Source: JBOFFC01 sp051648405
Lineage (GTDB): Bacteria; Planctomycetota; Planctomycetia; Pirellulales; Lacipirellulaceae
DNA length: 64,000 nucleotides
Direction: 5' to 3'
Assembly: GCA_051648405.1 (NCBI GenBank)
Contig: JBOFFC010000111.1
Location: forward strand, 1 to 64,000
The translations under genes were made by a program, and so were the position numbers. A model generated the notes under the pieces. It saw only the letters and a program-made list of their open reading frames with translations. It had not been told where the DNA came from and did not search any database. This document shows, one piece after another, positions 18,199-25,892 of the stretch; within the stretch, counting starts at the first letter, position 1, and every line of letters begins with the position of its first letter.

Positions 18199-18594
18199 TC
18201 AGCCGTTTCGCATGCGGCAGATCCCCAGGTGGGGAGTGCCGAAGTTCAGCAGCAGGCCGACCTTCAGACCAGTCGCCTTAAGGTAGTTCAAGAGCTGGGC
18301 GCGATGCACGTCGTCGAACTCCTTGATCGCCTTCAGCTCCAGGAGAACGCGCCCCTCGACGATCAGGTCGGCAACGTAGTCTCCCACGACGGCCCCATCG
18401 TACACCACCTGGACACAGGCTTGTTGCTCAACGCGCAGCCCCTTCTTACGGAGCTCGTGCGCCAGGGCGTTCTCGTAGACCTTCTCCAAGAATCCGGCGC
18501 CAAGGGCGTTCGAGACCGCGTACGCTGCCCCAATAATTGCCTCGGTCAGCTCATCGTCCGCAGCGTTCGACCATCTGCGTTCATCTGCGTTCAT
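18199..18594 (-). CDS. GxxExxY-family protein (PD-(D/E)XK nuclease fold)
   Basis: A 131-residue protein. The family signature is GFLEKVY (residues 34-40), and the nuclease-like core has Asp76 in YVADLIVEG followed by Glu86-x-Lys88 in LLELKAI, i.e. the D...ExK pattern. Function is unproven; the fold (PDDEXK_3) predicts a DNA or RNA nuclease. Its ATG and first residues (MNADERR) are encoded by family A repeat A2, and repeat A1 lies just beyond its stop, so inward-facing repeats exactly bracket the gene. It interrupts the minus-strand carboxylate-reductase cluster and overlaps the end of the propeller gene by 14 bp. Confidence 0.85.
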   Translation of the reverse strand: MNADERRWSNAADDELTEAIIGAAYAVSNALGAGFLEKVYENALAHELRKKGLRVEQQACVQVVYDGAVVGDYVADLIVEGRVLLELKAIKEFDDVHRAQLLNYLKATGLKVGLLLNFGTPHLGICRMRNG

Positions 18595-18605
18595 CTGTGG
18601 TTCCC
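18572..18605 (-). repeat. Family A repeat A2 (right border of the GxxExxY cassette)
   Basis: Inverse orientation to A1. On the minus strand it reads GGAACCACAGATGAACGCAG and then a further GATGAACGCAG unit. It supplies the TGA stop of the propeller gene and the ATG start of the GxxExxY gene. Confidence 0.88.
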
Positions 18606-19831
18606 TCCCCGTCTGTCCCGAAGCAAGTGAGCGCGCCGTCGGTGTTCGCCACGACGACGCGGCCGTCGGCGGCGGCGGGGGAGGCGACGAACGAGCCCCC
18701 GGCGTCGTGCTCCCAGAGGGTGTCACCCGACTCGAGCGCTACGAGCAGCACCACTCCTCGGCCGGTGGCGAGCAGCGCCCGGCTCGGCCTCCCCGGCGTG
18801 GCGACGACGAGCGGCGACGACTCGACACGGGCCCGGTCGGGCTTCTGCCAGCGCGGGGCGCCGTCCTTTGGATCGAGGCAATAGAACGCCTTGCCGAAAC
18901 TGCCGTAGACGACCCCCTCGGCCGACGCGGCCGCGGCGGAGCGGACCCCCTGGGCGCGGCGCGCGTCGCGGTGCGTCCACAGGGTCTTCATCGCGCGGGG
19001 ATCGCGCGCGTCAATCGCGTAGAACGACCCCGACTCGGCCCCGAAGTACGCGACGCCGTCGTGTACCGCCGCCGTGCTCCCGGTCGGGCCGCCGATGTCG
19101 ATCGACCCCGACTCGGCGCCGGTCTCGAGGTCGATGGCGTGCAGCTTGCCGTCGCAGCCGGCGAGCAACGCGTGCCCCGCGACGACGGTCGCCGTGCAGC
19201 GGAGCGGTTGGTCGATGGCGAACCGCCAGCGCTCGGCGCCGTCGGCCGCGTCGAGCGCGAGCAGTTCGCCCGACTCGGTCGTCACGAGTGCGGTCTGCGC
19301 GCCCTCGGCCGCCGCGTAGACCATCGGCCCGGCGAAGACCTCCGACTCGGTCGCCACTTCCCAGCGCACTGCGCCGTCCGCCGTGGCGAGCGACCGCACG
19401 ACGCCGTAGGCATCGCCGACGACCAGCGTGTCGCCCACCACGGCGCCGGCTGCCGCGAAGCCCGACTCGTCGAACGACTTGGTCCACACGCGGACGCCAT
19501 CAGCGAGGCCGACCGCGTGGACGGTCCCGTCGGCGTCGCCGGCGTACACCACGCCACCGGCGATGACCGGCGTGGCGTCGAAGGCCGAGCCCTCGGCCGT
19601 GTACTGCCACAGCACGGCCGGCTCGTCGGGGAGGTCGATCGCCGCGACCCCCGACGACGCGCTGTCGCCCCTGACCACGGGCCAGTCGCCGGACGCGCTG
19701 CTCGTTGTTGCGAAGACGGAAGCGATCACGCAAAGGCGCAAAGACGCAAAGACGCCGCTTCGATTCTTTGCGCCTTCGCGCCTTTGCGAGAACGCTTCAG
19801 AACGCCGCTTCGTAGAGTCGCAGGTAGTCAT
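18581..19831 (-). CDS. PQQ-binding-like beta-propeller repeat protein
   Basis: A 416-residue propeller with six to seven blades (repeats such as WQYTAEGSAFDATPVIAGGV, GDADGTVHAVGLADGVRVW, GDAYGVVRSLATADGAVRW, GRVVVANTDGALTCF), the BamB/PQQ-like type, probably exported. It overlaps the alcohol dehydrogenase gene by 35 bp. Its N-terminus is odd: residues about 9-40, including the hydrophobic FASLRLCVIASV signal-like stretch, are encoded by family C repeats, and its last residues (TTDERR) and stop are encoded by family A repeat A2. The true start may be a later GTG in CVIASV. In this cluster it could be a structural or sensory partner; no PQQ-specific residues could be assigned. Confidence 0.78.
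   Translation of the reverse strand: MTTCDSTKRRSEAFSQRREGAKNRSGVFASLRLCVIASVFATTSSASGDWPVVRGDSASSGVAAIDLPDEPAVLWQYTAEGSAFDATPVIAGGVVYAGDADGTVHAVGLADGVRVWTKSFDESGFAAAGAVVGDTLVVGDAYGVVRSLATADGAVRWEVATESEVFAGPMVYAAAEGAQTALVTTESGELLALDAADGAERWRFAIDQPLRCTATVVAGHALLAGCDGKLHAIDLETGAESGSIDIGGPTGSTAAVHDGVAYFGAESGSFYAIDARDPRAMKTLWTHRDARRAQGVRSAAAASAEGVVYGSFGKAFYCLDPKDGAPRWQKPDRARVESSPLVVATPGRPSRALLATGRGVVLLVALESGDTLWEHDAGGSFVASPAAADGRVVVANTDGALTCFGTDGEGTTDERR
19727..19790. repeat. Family C inverted repeat pair (GCGCAAAGACGCAAAG type)
   Basis: 19727-19754 carries about three 9-10-bp units of the ACGCAAAG(G/A) type. 19764-19790 carries the inverted version (CTTTGCGCCTTCGCG...). They face each other across 9 bp and lie inside the 5' end of the propeller gene. 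Confidence 0.85.
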
Positions 19832-20951
19832 GCTCGGTCATCGCCGCGGGGTTGAACGTGCCCGTCCACTGGCGGGCGGCGTCGGCGGCGAGCTCCGGTA
19901 GCCGCTCGGGATCGACGCCCAGCTCCCTCAGCATACCCCTGAGGCCCGCCTCGCGCGGGACGGCGGCGAGGAACTCGGCGAGCTCGTCCACGGCCTGCAC
20001 GGCGGAGGCCGTCGCGGTGTGTTCGAGCTCGCTGTGGAGCTCGGCGTAGGCGAGCGCCGCCCCCTCGGCGTGGGCCGCGTTGTGGCGGACGACGTGCGGC
20101 AGCATCAGGCCGACCGCCTCGCCGTGGACGACGCCGTACGCGGCCGTGAGCGGGTTCGCCAGCGCGTGGGCGGCGCCGAGCATCGAGTTCTCGATCGCCA
20201 GGCCGGCGAGGCACGCCCCCTGCTGGACCCAACCCCGCGCCGCGAGGTCCCCCGGCTCGTGGAGCACGCGTCGGACGCCGTGCGACAGCAGGCGCCACGC
20301 CTCGCGGCTGAAGGCGAGCGAGAGCTGGTTGCGCTTGGTCGAGACCATCGTCTCGACGGCGTGCGACAGGGCGTCGATCGCCGTAATCGCCGACACACGC
20401 GGCGGCTGGGTGAGCGTCAGCTCGGGGTCGAGCAGCGCGAGGCGGAACGCGGCCCGCTTGTCGCCGCACGCCATCTTGGCGTGGGTTGTGCTGCTGGAGA
20501 TCAGGGCGAACGACTGGGCCTCGCTCCCGGTGCCGGCGGTCGTCGGCACGGCGACCGACGGGAGCATCGGCCCCGTAGCCTTGCCGATCCCCCAGTAGTC
20601 CTCCATCCGCCCGCCGCACGAGTAGAGGAAATTCACCCCCTTCGCGCAGTCCATGCTGCTGCCCCCCCCGACGGCCACCAGCACGTCGGGCCGGAACCAT
20701 TGCGTGACGGCGAGGCACGCCTCGACCTCGAGCGTTGTGGGGTTCTCACGCACGCCGTCGAACAGGGCTGTCTCGAGGCCTGCTGCGCCGAGTAAGTCGG
20801 TCGCACGCCCGGCGTGACCGGCCGCGACGATCCCCGGGTCACTGACCACCAGCGCCCGCCGCACGCCAAGCGAAGCGACGCGCTCGCCGAGTTCGGCGAA
20901 GCGCCCGGGGCCGAACACGATCCGTGTGCGGCAGTCGAAGTCGAAAACCAT
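19797..20951 (-). CDS. Iron-containing (group III) alcohol dehydrogenase
   Basis: A 384-residue enzyme that interconverts an aldehyde and alcohol with NAD(P)H. It has an N-terminal Rossmann-like domain (RIVFGPGRFAELG, GGGSSMDCAKGVN, PTTAGTGSEA) and a helical metal domain with the Asp/His ligands in AIDALSHAVE and GAAHALANPL...GVVHGEAVGLMLPH. Length is standard. ATG 20951 is used; an upstream GTG in frame arises from the family A repeat. It is placed directly after the ALDH gene in the cluster, consistent with reducing the aldehyde made by the preceding enzymes; its 3' end overlaps the propeller gene by 35 bp. Confidence 0.92.
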   Translation of the reverse strand: MVFDFDCRTRIVFGPGRFAELGERVASLGVRRALVVSDPGIVAAGHAGRATDLLGAAGLETALFDGVRENPTTLEVEACLAVTQWFRPDVLVAVGGGSSMDCAKGVNFLYSCGGRMEDYWGIGKATGPMLPSVAVPTTAGTGSEAQSFALISSSTTHAKMACGDKRAAFRLALLDPELTLTQPPRVSAITAIDALSHAVETMVSTKRNQLSLAFSREAWRLLSHGVRRVLHEPGDLAARGWVQQGACLAGLAIENSMLGAAHALANPLTAAYGVVHGEAVGLMLPHVVRHNAAHAEGAALAYAELHSELEHTATASAVQAVDELAEFLAAVPREAGLRGMLRELGVDPERLPELAADAARQWTGTFNPAAMTEHDYLRLYEAAF

Positions 20952-20955
20952 GAAG

Positions 20956-21036
20956 GGAACCACAGATGAACACGGATAAACACGGATGCGCTCGGAGTCA
21001 CGTCATCTTCGTTCATCCGCGTTCATCTGTGGTTTC
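20956..21036. repeat. Family A inverted pair A3/A4 with no cargo
   Basis: A3 (20956-20988, forward: CACAGATGAACACGGATAAA...) and A4 (21011-21036, inverted) face each other across 22 bp, between the ALDH and ADH genes. This is the empty form of the cassette structure seen around other genes. Confidence 0.85.
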
Positions 21037-21039
21037 ATT

Positions 21040-22461
21040 TCAGTCGGCCACCTGCAGCGCGCGGCTGCGGTACAGGAACTCGATCAAGTTCCCCTCGTGC
21101 GGTTGCAGCCAGTCGAGTTGCGGCGTCGGGATCGGCCCGAGGTTCAGGCGGTCGATGTCGGTCGAGGCGATCAGGTCGCGGCGGAACGACTCGTCGGCCG
21201 TGATCGCGGTCGCGACGAGCGTCGGGCCGATCGCCTCGAGCGTCTTCGCCTGCGGGCACTCGACCACGTTGACCATCGGGAACATGTACTCCTTGTTCCG
21301 CGACTCGCTGTCGTAGGCAGCGTGATGCAGCACCACCGGTCGCAGGTAGGCGACGGGGGGGCGTTCCACCAGCCGCCGGCCGTAGCCGGCGGTCGTGTCG
21401 GTCACGCCCGGCGCGTTCAGGTCGCGCTCGATCGACTTCCAAGTGCCCTGCGCGGCGTTCTCGACCGTGAACGCGGCGAGCACGGCATTGGGGTCGTCGG
21501 GGGGGAGCACGTCGATGGGGCCGAGCCGCTCGGCGAGCGCTGTGGCGATCTCGCGCGTGTGCCGCGAGGCGTAGACCGAGCTGCAGTTGATGCAGCTCCG
21601 GCCGCCGTTGCGCAGGACGCTGTCGGCCAAGAGGTCGATGTGCTTCTCCCAGTCATCGACGCAGTCGTCGCCGAACAAGACCTTCGCGAACCCCGGGCCG
21701 TGGACCTGCACGCGCGGGTTGCCGGCGTACTGCTCAACCGTCTGGGGCCCGCCGAAGATCATCGCCCGGCGGCACGAAGAAAGGATCGCCCCGCCGATCT
21801 CGCCCCCCGCGCCGGGGTAGAGGCAGAACGCCTCGCGGGGGATGCCCGCCTCGACCATCGCCGCGTACACACGGTAGGGGGTCCAGGGCTCGCTCGAGCC
21901 GGGCTTCAGCACCAGGCCCATCTGCAGCGCGATCACCGGCAGCCAAAGCGTGTGAACGCCGGGGGAGTTCGACGGCAGCACGGCGCCGAGGGCGTCGCAC
22001 TGCGCTTGGTAGCTGACGGTGACGCCGCGTCCTTCGTCGCCGTAGCCGCGGGCGAAGACGTCGAGCGAAAGCCCGCGAGTCAGCGAATCGAGGATCCGGT
22101 CGATGTTCTTCAGCACGAAGGCGTTCTTCGCCAGGTTCGCGCGGCACATCGACGTCGGCATGCCGGTGGTGGCCGACTGCTGCCGGACGAAGTCCTCAGC
22201 CGACTGCCGCGAGTCGCCGACGGAGAGCACGCCCGACTCGAACAACGCGCCAGCCTTCTTGCAGCGCTCGACGAGCTCCGCGGGGGAGATCGCTTGCAGC
22301 GCGCGGCGGGCGCTACGGGCCTTCTTCGCGTCGCGCTGAATAATCCCCGAGCCGACCGTGTGGACCCGCGCCACCGGCTCGCCGGTGAAGAAGTGCCGCA
22401 CCTCGTCCACCTCGAGCGACTCGTAGGGCTCGCCCCAGCGGATGGCGGGTAGGGTGATCAT
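21040..22461 (-). CDS. Aldehyde dehydrogenase-superfamily carboxylate/acyl reductase component (GriC-like)
   Basis: A 473-residue member of the aldehyde dehydrogenase superfamily, diverged from classical ones. The candidate nucleophile is Cys290 in GGRSCINCSSVY, with an NAD(P)-binding region around LPSNSPGVHTLWLP and LKPGSSEPWTP. The typical ELGG motif is not obvious. Pairing with an AMP-ligase of the LuxE/PaaK type points to a two-component carboxylic acid reductase as in LuxC/LuxE or GriC/GriD, in which an activated acyl group is passed to this Cys and reduced to the aldehyde. ATG 22461 is chosen over an upstream in-frame ATG (22503) lying in family A repeat sequence. Confidence 0.8.
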   Translation of the reverse strand: MITLPAIRWGEPYESLEVDEVRHFFTGEPVARVHTVGSGIIQRDAKKARSARRALQAISPAELVERCKKAGALFESGVLSVGDSRQSAEDFVRQQSATTGMPTSMCRANLAKNAFVLKNIDRILDSLTRGLSLDVFARGYGDEGRGVTVSYQAQCDALGAVLPSNSPGVHTLWLPVIALQMGLVLKPGSSEPWTPYRVYAAMVEAGIPREAFCLYPGAGGEIGGAILSSCRRAMIFGGPQTVEQYAGNPRVQVHGPGFAKVLFGDDCVDDWEKHIDLLADSVLRNGGRSCINCSSVYASRHTREIATALAERLGPIDVLPPDDPNAVLAAFTVENAAQGTWKSIERDLNAPGVTDTTAGYGRRLVERPPVAYLRPVVLHHAAYDSESRNKEYMFPMVNVVECPQAKTLEAIGPTLVATAITADESFRRDLIASTDIDRLNLGPIPTPQLDWLQPHEGNLIEFLYRSRALQVAD

Positions 22462-22483
22462 TCTGGAGCAACCAGCGAAGAAA

Positions 22484-22518
22484 GGGGAATCACAGATGGA
22501 CACAGATGAACGCAGATA
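22484..22518 (+). repeat. Family A repeat A5 (left border of the HicAB cassette)
   Basis: CACAGATGGACACAGATG and a further unit to 22518. It faces A6 at 23073-23106, with hicB and hicA between. Confidence 0.85.
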
Positions 22519-22530
22519 GGAAGCGGGCGG

Positions 22531-22800
22531 CTAGCCGACTGCGGCGCGGGACTCGTCGATTTCGACCCAGGTGCAGAGCTCTTCGCTAGTGTCCTGGTCC
22601 ACGGAGAACTCGTAGGAGAGAGTCGGCGTTGGGATCAACTCGCCCGACTCGCGCATCAGGTCGAGGTGCATCTCGATCGCTTCGGCCATCTGCTGTCGCG
22701 CGTGCTCGACCGTGACCCCGGTGGCGACGCAGCCCGGCAGGTCGGGGGCGTCGACGCTGTACCCGGTTCCGGTACGGCGGATGACGACGAGGTAACGCAT
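22531..22800 (-). CDS. hicB: HicB-family antitoxin
   Basis: An 89-residue HicB-fold protein: YLVVIRRTGTGYSVDAPDLP, then GCVATGVTVEHARQQMAEAI, the standard partial RNase-H-like core. No clear C-terminal DNA-binding segment is present. HicB normally binds and neutralises the HicA mRNA interferase and represses the operon. Here it follows hicA by 4 bp on the same strand, but hicA carries a frameshift, so HicB may be an orphan or protect against related toxins. The pair lies between inward-facing repeats A5 and A6. Confidence 0.88.
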   Translation of the reverse strand: MRYLVVIRRTGTGYSVDAPDLPGCVATGVTVEHARQQMAEAIEMHLDLMRESGELIPTPTLSYEFSVDQDTSEELCTWVEIDESRAAVG

Positions 22801-22804
22801 GGGG

Positions 22805-22994
22805 TTACTCCTTGAGTCCGGCTTGCCGGAGGATCGACGCGGCGGTTTTCGGATGGAGGTCGTCGCCGGGCTTTCCGGCGAGCGTCACGGTTCCGGGCTT
22901 AGTCTCGTGCTGAAACTGCCGGTGGCTGCCACGCTGACGGACCTGCTCCCAGCCGTCCTCTCGCAGTTGTCGTAAGGACTTCGCGAACGGTCAC
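22805..22994 (-). pseudogene. hicA: HicA-type mRNA interferase, frameshifted
   Basis: From GTG 22994 the frame reads MTVREVL, as HicA should start. The rest of the protein, RQLREDGWEQVRQRGSHRQF then KPGTVTLAGKPGDDLHPKT, is in another frame because of one extra base near 22973. The total length is 190 nt, one more than a multiple of three. The catalytic His (GSHRQF) and double-stranded-RNA-binding-like fold are intact downstream. No ATG/GTG/TTG start is present in the downstream frame before the conserved region, so no functional toxin is expected unless the extra base is a sequencing error. Confidence 0.85.
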
Positions 22995-23072
22995 GATTTT
23001 CCCCCGTCAAGCCTTGCCACGATCGACGAACAATCTCGCATCTCGATTGACCCGAAGCCCGAGGCTCGTCCG

Positions 23073-23106
23073 TCATCGGCGTTCATCCGTGTTCATCTGT
23101 GGTTCC
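23073..23106 (-). repeat. Family A repeat A6 (right border of the HicAB cassette)
   Basis: Inverted copy, on the minus strand GGAACCACAGATGAACACGG and a further unit. It lies 4 bp from the stop codon of the AMP-ligase gene at 23111. Confidence 0.87.
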
Positions 23107-23110
23107 AAAC

Positions 23111-24223
23111 CTAATACACCCCAACGGTCGTCGACTCCGCCAAACGGCTAAACGGTCGCACGCCGCTGACGCCGTCCCAGGGGTACATCGCGTGCGGCGG
23201 TTCGCGTTCGCCCTCGTCGCGTTCCAGGAATCCCGGGACGAAGAACTCCTTGGTCAGCGTCGTGAGCTTCACGCGGCCGGTCTGGCCGTAGCCGACCGGC
23301 TCATCCGTCTTGTCGAAGTCGACCACCTCAACGACCGCGCGTGGCTCGGGGGCGTGGTAGGTGATCTTGTAGCCGTTGGCCTTGGTGACCGGCTCGCTGC
23401 ACGCCAGGCCCATCAGCGTGTTGCCGTAGGTCGGGGTCATGTAAATGCCCGACTCCTCCGGGGGGCCGCCGAACAGCTCCTCGACGCAGAACTTGGTCCA
23501 CTGCGGCGTGAACTCCGTGCCGCCCGAGAAGATGCCGGTGATCCCCGTCTCGGCGAGCGTCGTGCCGCGGTTCTCGAGCTCCAGGCAGAGCGACTCGATC
23601 AGCTTGGGGGTGCCGAACATGCACTTCACGTCGTGCCCGGCGGTGAGGACCGTGATCGCCTGGTCGATGCAGTGCGCCTTGTAGGCGTTGAGGTGCTCCA
23701 TCCACCCCTTCTTGATGAGCTTGATGACCCACCGCGGGTCGAGGTCGATGCAGAACGAGACCCCGCCGCGGTGCTGGGCGAGGTGCTCGACCGCCAGCCG
23801 CAGGCGACGCGGGCCGCTGGGGCCGAGCATCAGCCAGTTGCTCCCCTTGGGGAAGTACTGGTCGGGGAGCGTCTCGCTGAAGTTCGAGTAGTCGGTGCGG
23901 AAGTCGTCGATCGCGATCCGGCTCTTGGGGATGCCGGTCGTGCCGCCGGTCTCGAAGACGTAGACCGGCTTGTCGGCCAGGGCCTTGGGGACCCAGCGCC
24001 GCACGGGGCCGCCGCGGAGCCACTCGTCCTCGAACTCGGGGAACTTCTTGAGGTCCTCGTAGCAGCGGACCTCGGTCAGAGGGTCGAACTTCAGCTCGCG
24101 CTTCTTTTCGAGCCAGAAGGGGCACCCCGTCGACTCGTGGAAGTGCCACTGGACGGTCTCGACGGCGTGGGCGTCGAGGCGCTGGCGGGCGGCTTCGAGC
24201 TCGGGTTCGACGGCGGCGGGCAT
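23111..24223 (-). CDS. AMP-dependent carboxylate ligase (LuxE / GriD / PaaK-like)
   Basis: A 370-residue adenylate-forming enzyme. The ATP-binding P-loop is VFETGGTTGIPKS (about residues 89-101), with FGTPKLIESL and YMTPTYGNTLMG downstream. It is shorter than true phenylacetate-CoA ligases (about 430) and lacks a full C-terminal lid with its catalytic Lys, as in LuxE acyl-protein synthetases and the GriD component of the aryl carboxylate reductase. It should activate a carboxylic acid as acyl-AMP for the ALDH-like partner. It is the first gene of the minus-strand cluster. ATG 24223 chosen; sequence upstream lacks protein character. Confidence 0.78.
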   Translation of the reverse strand: MPAAVEPELEAARQRLDAHAVETVQWHFHESTGCPFWLEKKRELKFDPLTEVRCYEDLKKFPEFEDEWLRGGPVRRWVPKALADKPVYVFETGGTTGIPKSRIAIDDFRTDYSNFSETLPDQYFPKGSNWLMLGPSGPRRLRLAVEHLAQHRGGVSFCIDLDPRWVIKLIKKGWMEHLNAYKAHCIDQAITVLTAGHDVKCMFGTPKLIESLCLELENRGTTLAETGITGIFSGGTEFTPQWTKFCVEELFGGPPEESGIYMTPTYGNTLMGLACSEPVTKANGYKITYHAPEPRAVVEVVDFDKTDEPVGYGQTGRVKLTTLTKEFFVPGFLERDEGEREPPHAMYPWDGVSGVRPFSRLAESTTVGVY

Positions 24224-24341
24224 GGCGCAGCAGTAACGAGTTGGGGGGTATCGAACTGAAAACCGACTAGGCACCTTACCGGCGTCGGCGGCGTCAGACA
24301 ACCAACCGCAACGCCGGCGCAGCCCGACTGGCCGGCGAACG

Positions 24342-24372
24342 AAAAAACCCGCACCGGCGTCGCCGGTGCGGG
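24342..24372 (-). terminator. Rho-independent terminator downstream of the gene at 24432
   Basis: A perfect 10-bp stem (24348-24357 with 24363-24372) and 5-base loop are followed on the minus strand by six T. It separates the 155-residue protein gene from the AMP-ligase cluster, so the cluster should have its own promoter between 24224 and 24341. Confidence 0.9.
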
Positions 24373-24431
24373 CTGTTGGATGCAAAGCCTGATCGTGGGG
24401 GGCGCTCGGCCGGGCCGCGTCGGCGCGGCGC

Positions 24432-24899
24432 TCAGTCCTGCGGCTCGACTGCCGGGGCTTGGGGCTCGTTCCCCAGTTGGGCGAGCACCTGGATGACGCC
24501 CCCGAGCTGCGCCATCCGCGGTCCGTAGCGGTCGATGAACTCCGACAGCATGAAGTCGCCGTACACGAGCTCGTCCGACGAGTCGGCGACTTCCTCGGTC
24601 ATGCGGTCGAGGAACTCGACCTGCACGCGGCTGAGCGTCTCGGCCGACTCGCGGCAGCGAACGGTCAGCTCGGGGTTCGCCTTGCGCCAGCGCTCGAGCT
24701 CGCCCGCGCGCTGCCGGTGCTGAGCGGTGAGGACCCCGACGAGCTCCTCCAGCAACTCGTTCGTCCGGTCCTGGGCGACAAGCACCTCGCGCAACAGCTC
24801 GCTCTGTTCCTCGGTCGGCGACAACGTCGAGGCAGAGACTGACCCGGTCGAGACATCGACCTGCGAAAAGAGCGGGGCGAAGGTGGACTTGTTGGGCAT
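24432..24899 (-). CDS. Conserved helical protein of unknown function
   Basis: A 155-residue soluble, mostly helical protein: a disordered start (MPNKSTFAPL), a Glu/Leu-rich helix (EEQSELLREVLVAQDRTNEL, coiled-coil-like), then ERWRKANPELTVRCRESAET and FLDRMTEEVADSSDELVYGD. No catalytic motif is recognised. I believe proteins with this arrangement recur in planctomycetes, but I cannot name a family. Single gene with its own terminator. Confidence 0.75.
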   Translation of the reverse strand: MPNKSTFAPLFSQVDVSTGSVSASTLSPTEEQSELLREVLVAQDRTNELLEELVGVLTAQHRQRAGELERWRKANPELTVRCRESAETLSRVQVEFLDRMTEEVADSSDELVYGDFMLSEFIDRYGPRMAQLGGVIQVLAQLGNEPQAPAVEPQD

Positions 24900-25415
24900 C
24901 GGACGAAGGTTCCTGGGTGATCGCCGCGGAGCGCGGGAGGCGTCGTGCCCCCGGTCCAGTGTTTTGGTCGATGGGCCCGATCCGGCGGAAGGGGCGCTCG
25001 TTGCGGTCGGGGGAAACGGGGCTCGCTAGCGTGGGTGGGGGCTGCTAGCGAAAACAGCGGCCCTGGCGTGGGAGGTGCCTCGGCCGGCGTGCGGTCGAGA
25101 AGAAAGGCTCGCGGACTCGCCGCGAAACCGTTTTCATCCCAACCTCCCGAGCATATCGACGCGCCCGGCGGGATTCCAGCAAATCGCCGCCACTAGCCAG
25201 GAAACCGCACCCCGGATCGCGCTCCTCGTGGGGGAGGAACCGGGTTCCGCCAGCGGCGCCGGCTGCGGTGGCTGTGCTGGTTACTAAAGAACGGCCGCCG
25301 GGTGTTCCGATCCTCCCTTGGGGGGGAGGCGCCTTTGCAGGTCACCCCCTCCCCAGGATCGCTTGCTCCTTGTCGCACACCCGGATCGTATTTTCTCGTG
25401 GGGGCCGCTCTTCTC
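24900..25415. other. Intergenic region upstream of the SNF2 operon
   Basis: About 515 bp without a supported gene. An imperfect inverted repeat (CGATCCT... at 25308 against ...AGGATCG ending near 25362) is present. TATTTT at 25389 could be a -10 for the operon. Confidence 0.4.
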
Positions 25416-25892
25416 GTGTCTACGGATGCCCCTCAGCGTGACCCGGTCTTCGGCTACTTGCTGGTGGTGGAGGACGCGGAGCACGGCTTCACCGGTGGCT
25501 ACCTGGTGGTGTCGCACCGGGGGAGGCCGCTCGAGTTCCACTGCACCGAGCCCCTGAGGACGAGCCGCGCTCAGGAGATCCTGTTCGGGCCGACTCTGCG
25601 GCCGTACATCGTGGGGGAGCAGGTCGGGGCGACGCTTCTCGGCAAGGCGAAGCTGAAGGCCGACCTGCTGCTCGTCACCGACGCCGACGCCGCGCTCGCC
25701 GGGCGGATCGTGGGAATCGAGTCATTGCTCGTCGCCGGCGAAGCGACGGCGCCGAGTGATCGCCAGAAGCCGATGGTCGATCTGCTGGCCGAGTCGATCG
25801 ACGTCGCCGAGCCGTTCGAGCGCGTCCGCGAAGCGATCCTCGAAGCGCAGCGCCTGGGAGCCGGGGAGCAGGCCGGCGCTGAGGCCGCATGA
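25416..25892 (+). CDS. Uncharacterised protein co-transcribed with the SNF2 helicase
   Basis: About 158 residues from GTG 25416 (an in-frame GTG at 25302 would add 38 residues without protein character). Sequence features: RDPVFGYLLVVEDAEHGFTG, GGYLVVSHRGRPLEFHCTEP, then KLKADLLLVTDADAALAGRI, an alpha/beta pattern. The beginning resembles a small beta-rich domain facing nucleic acid or protein; no motif identifies it. Its TGA overlaps the ATG of the helicase gene (ATGA), so the two are translationally coupled and probably act together. Confidence 0.7.
   Translation: MSTDAPQRDPVFGYLLVVEDAEHGFTGGYLVVSHRGRPLEFHCTEPLRTSRAQEILFGPTLRPYIVGEQVGATLLGKAKLKADLLLVTDADAALAGRIVGIESLLVAGEATAPSDRQKPMVDLLAESIDVAEPFERVREAILEAQRLGAGEQAGAEAA

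Noticed and set aside
18152..23106. CRISPR-like array from the periodic repeats
   Set aside because: Units are 10-11 bp, separated by genes or by no spacers, in inverted orientation, with no cas genes.
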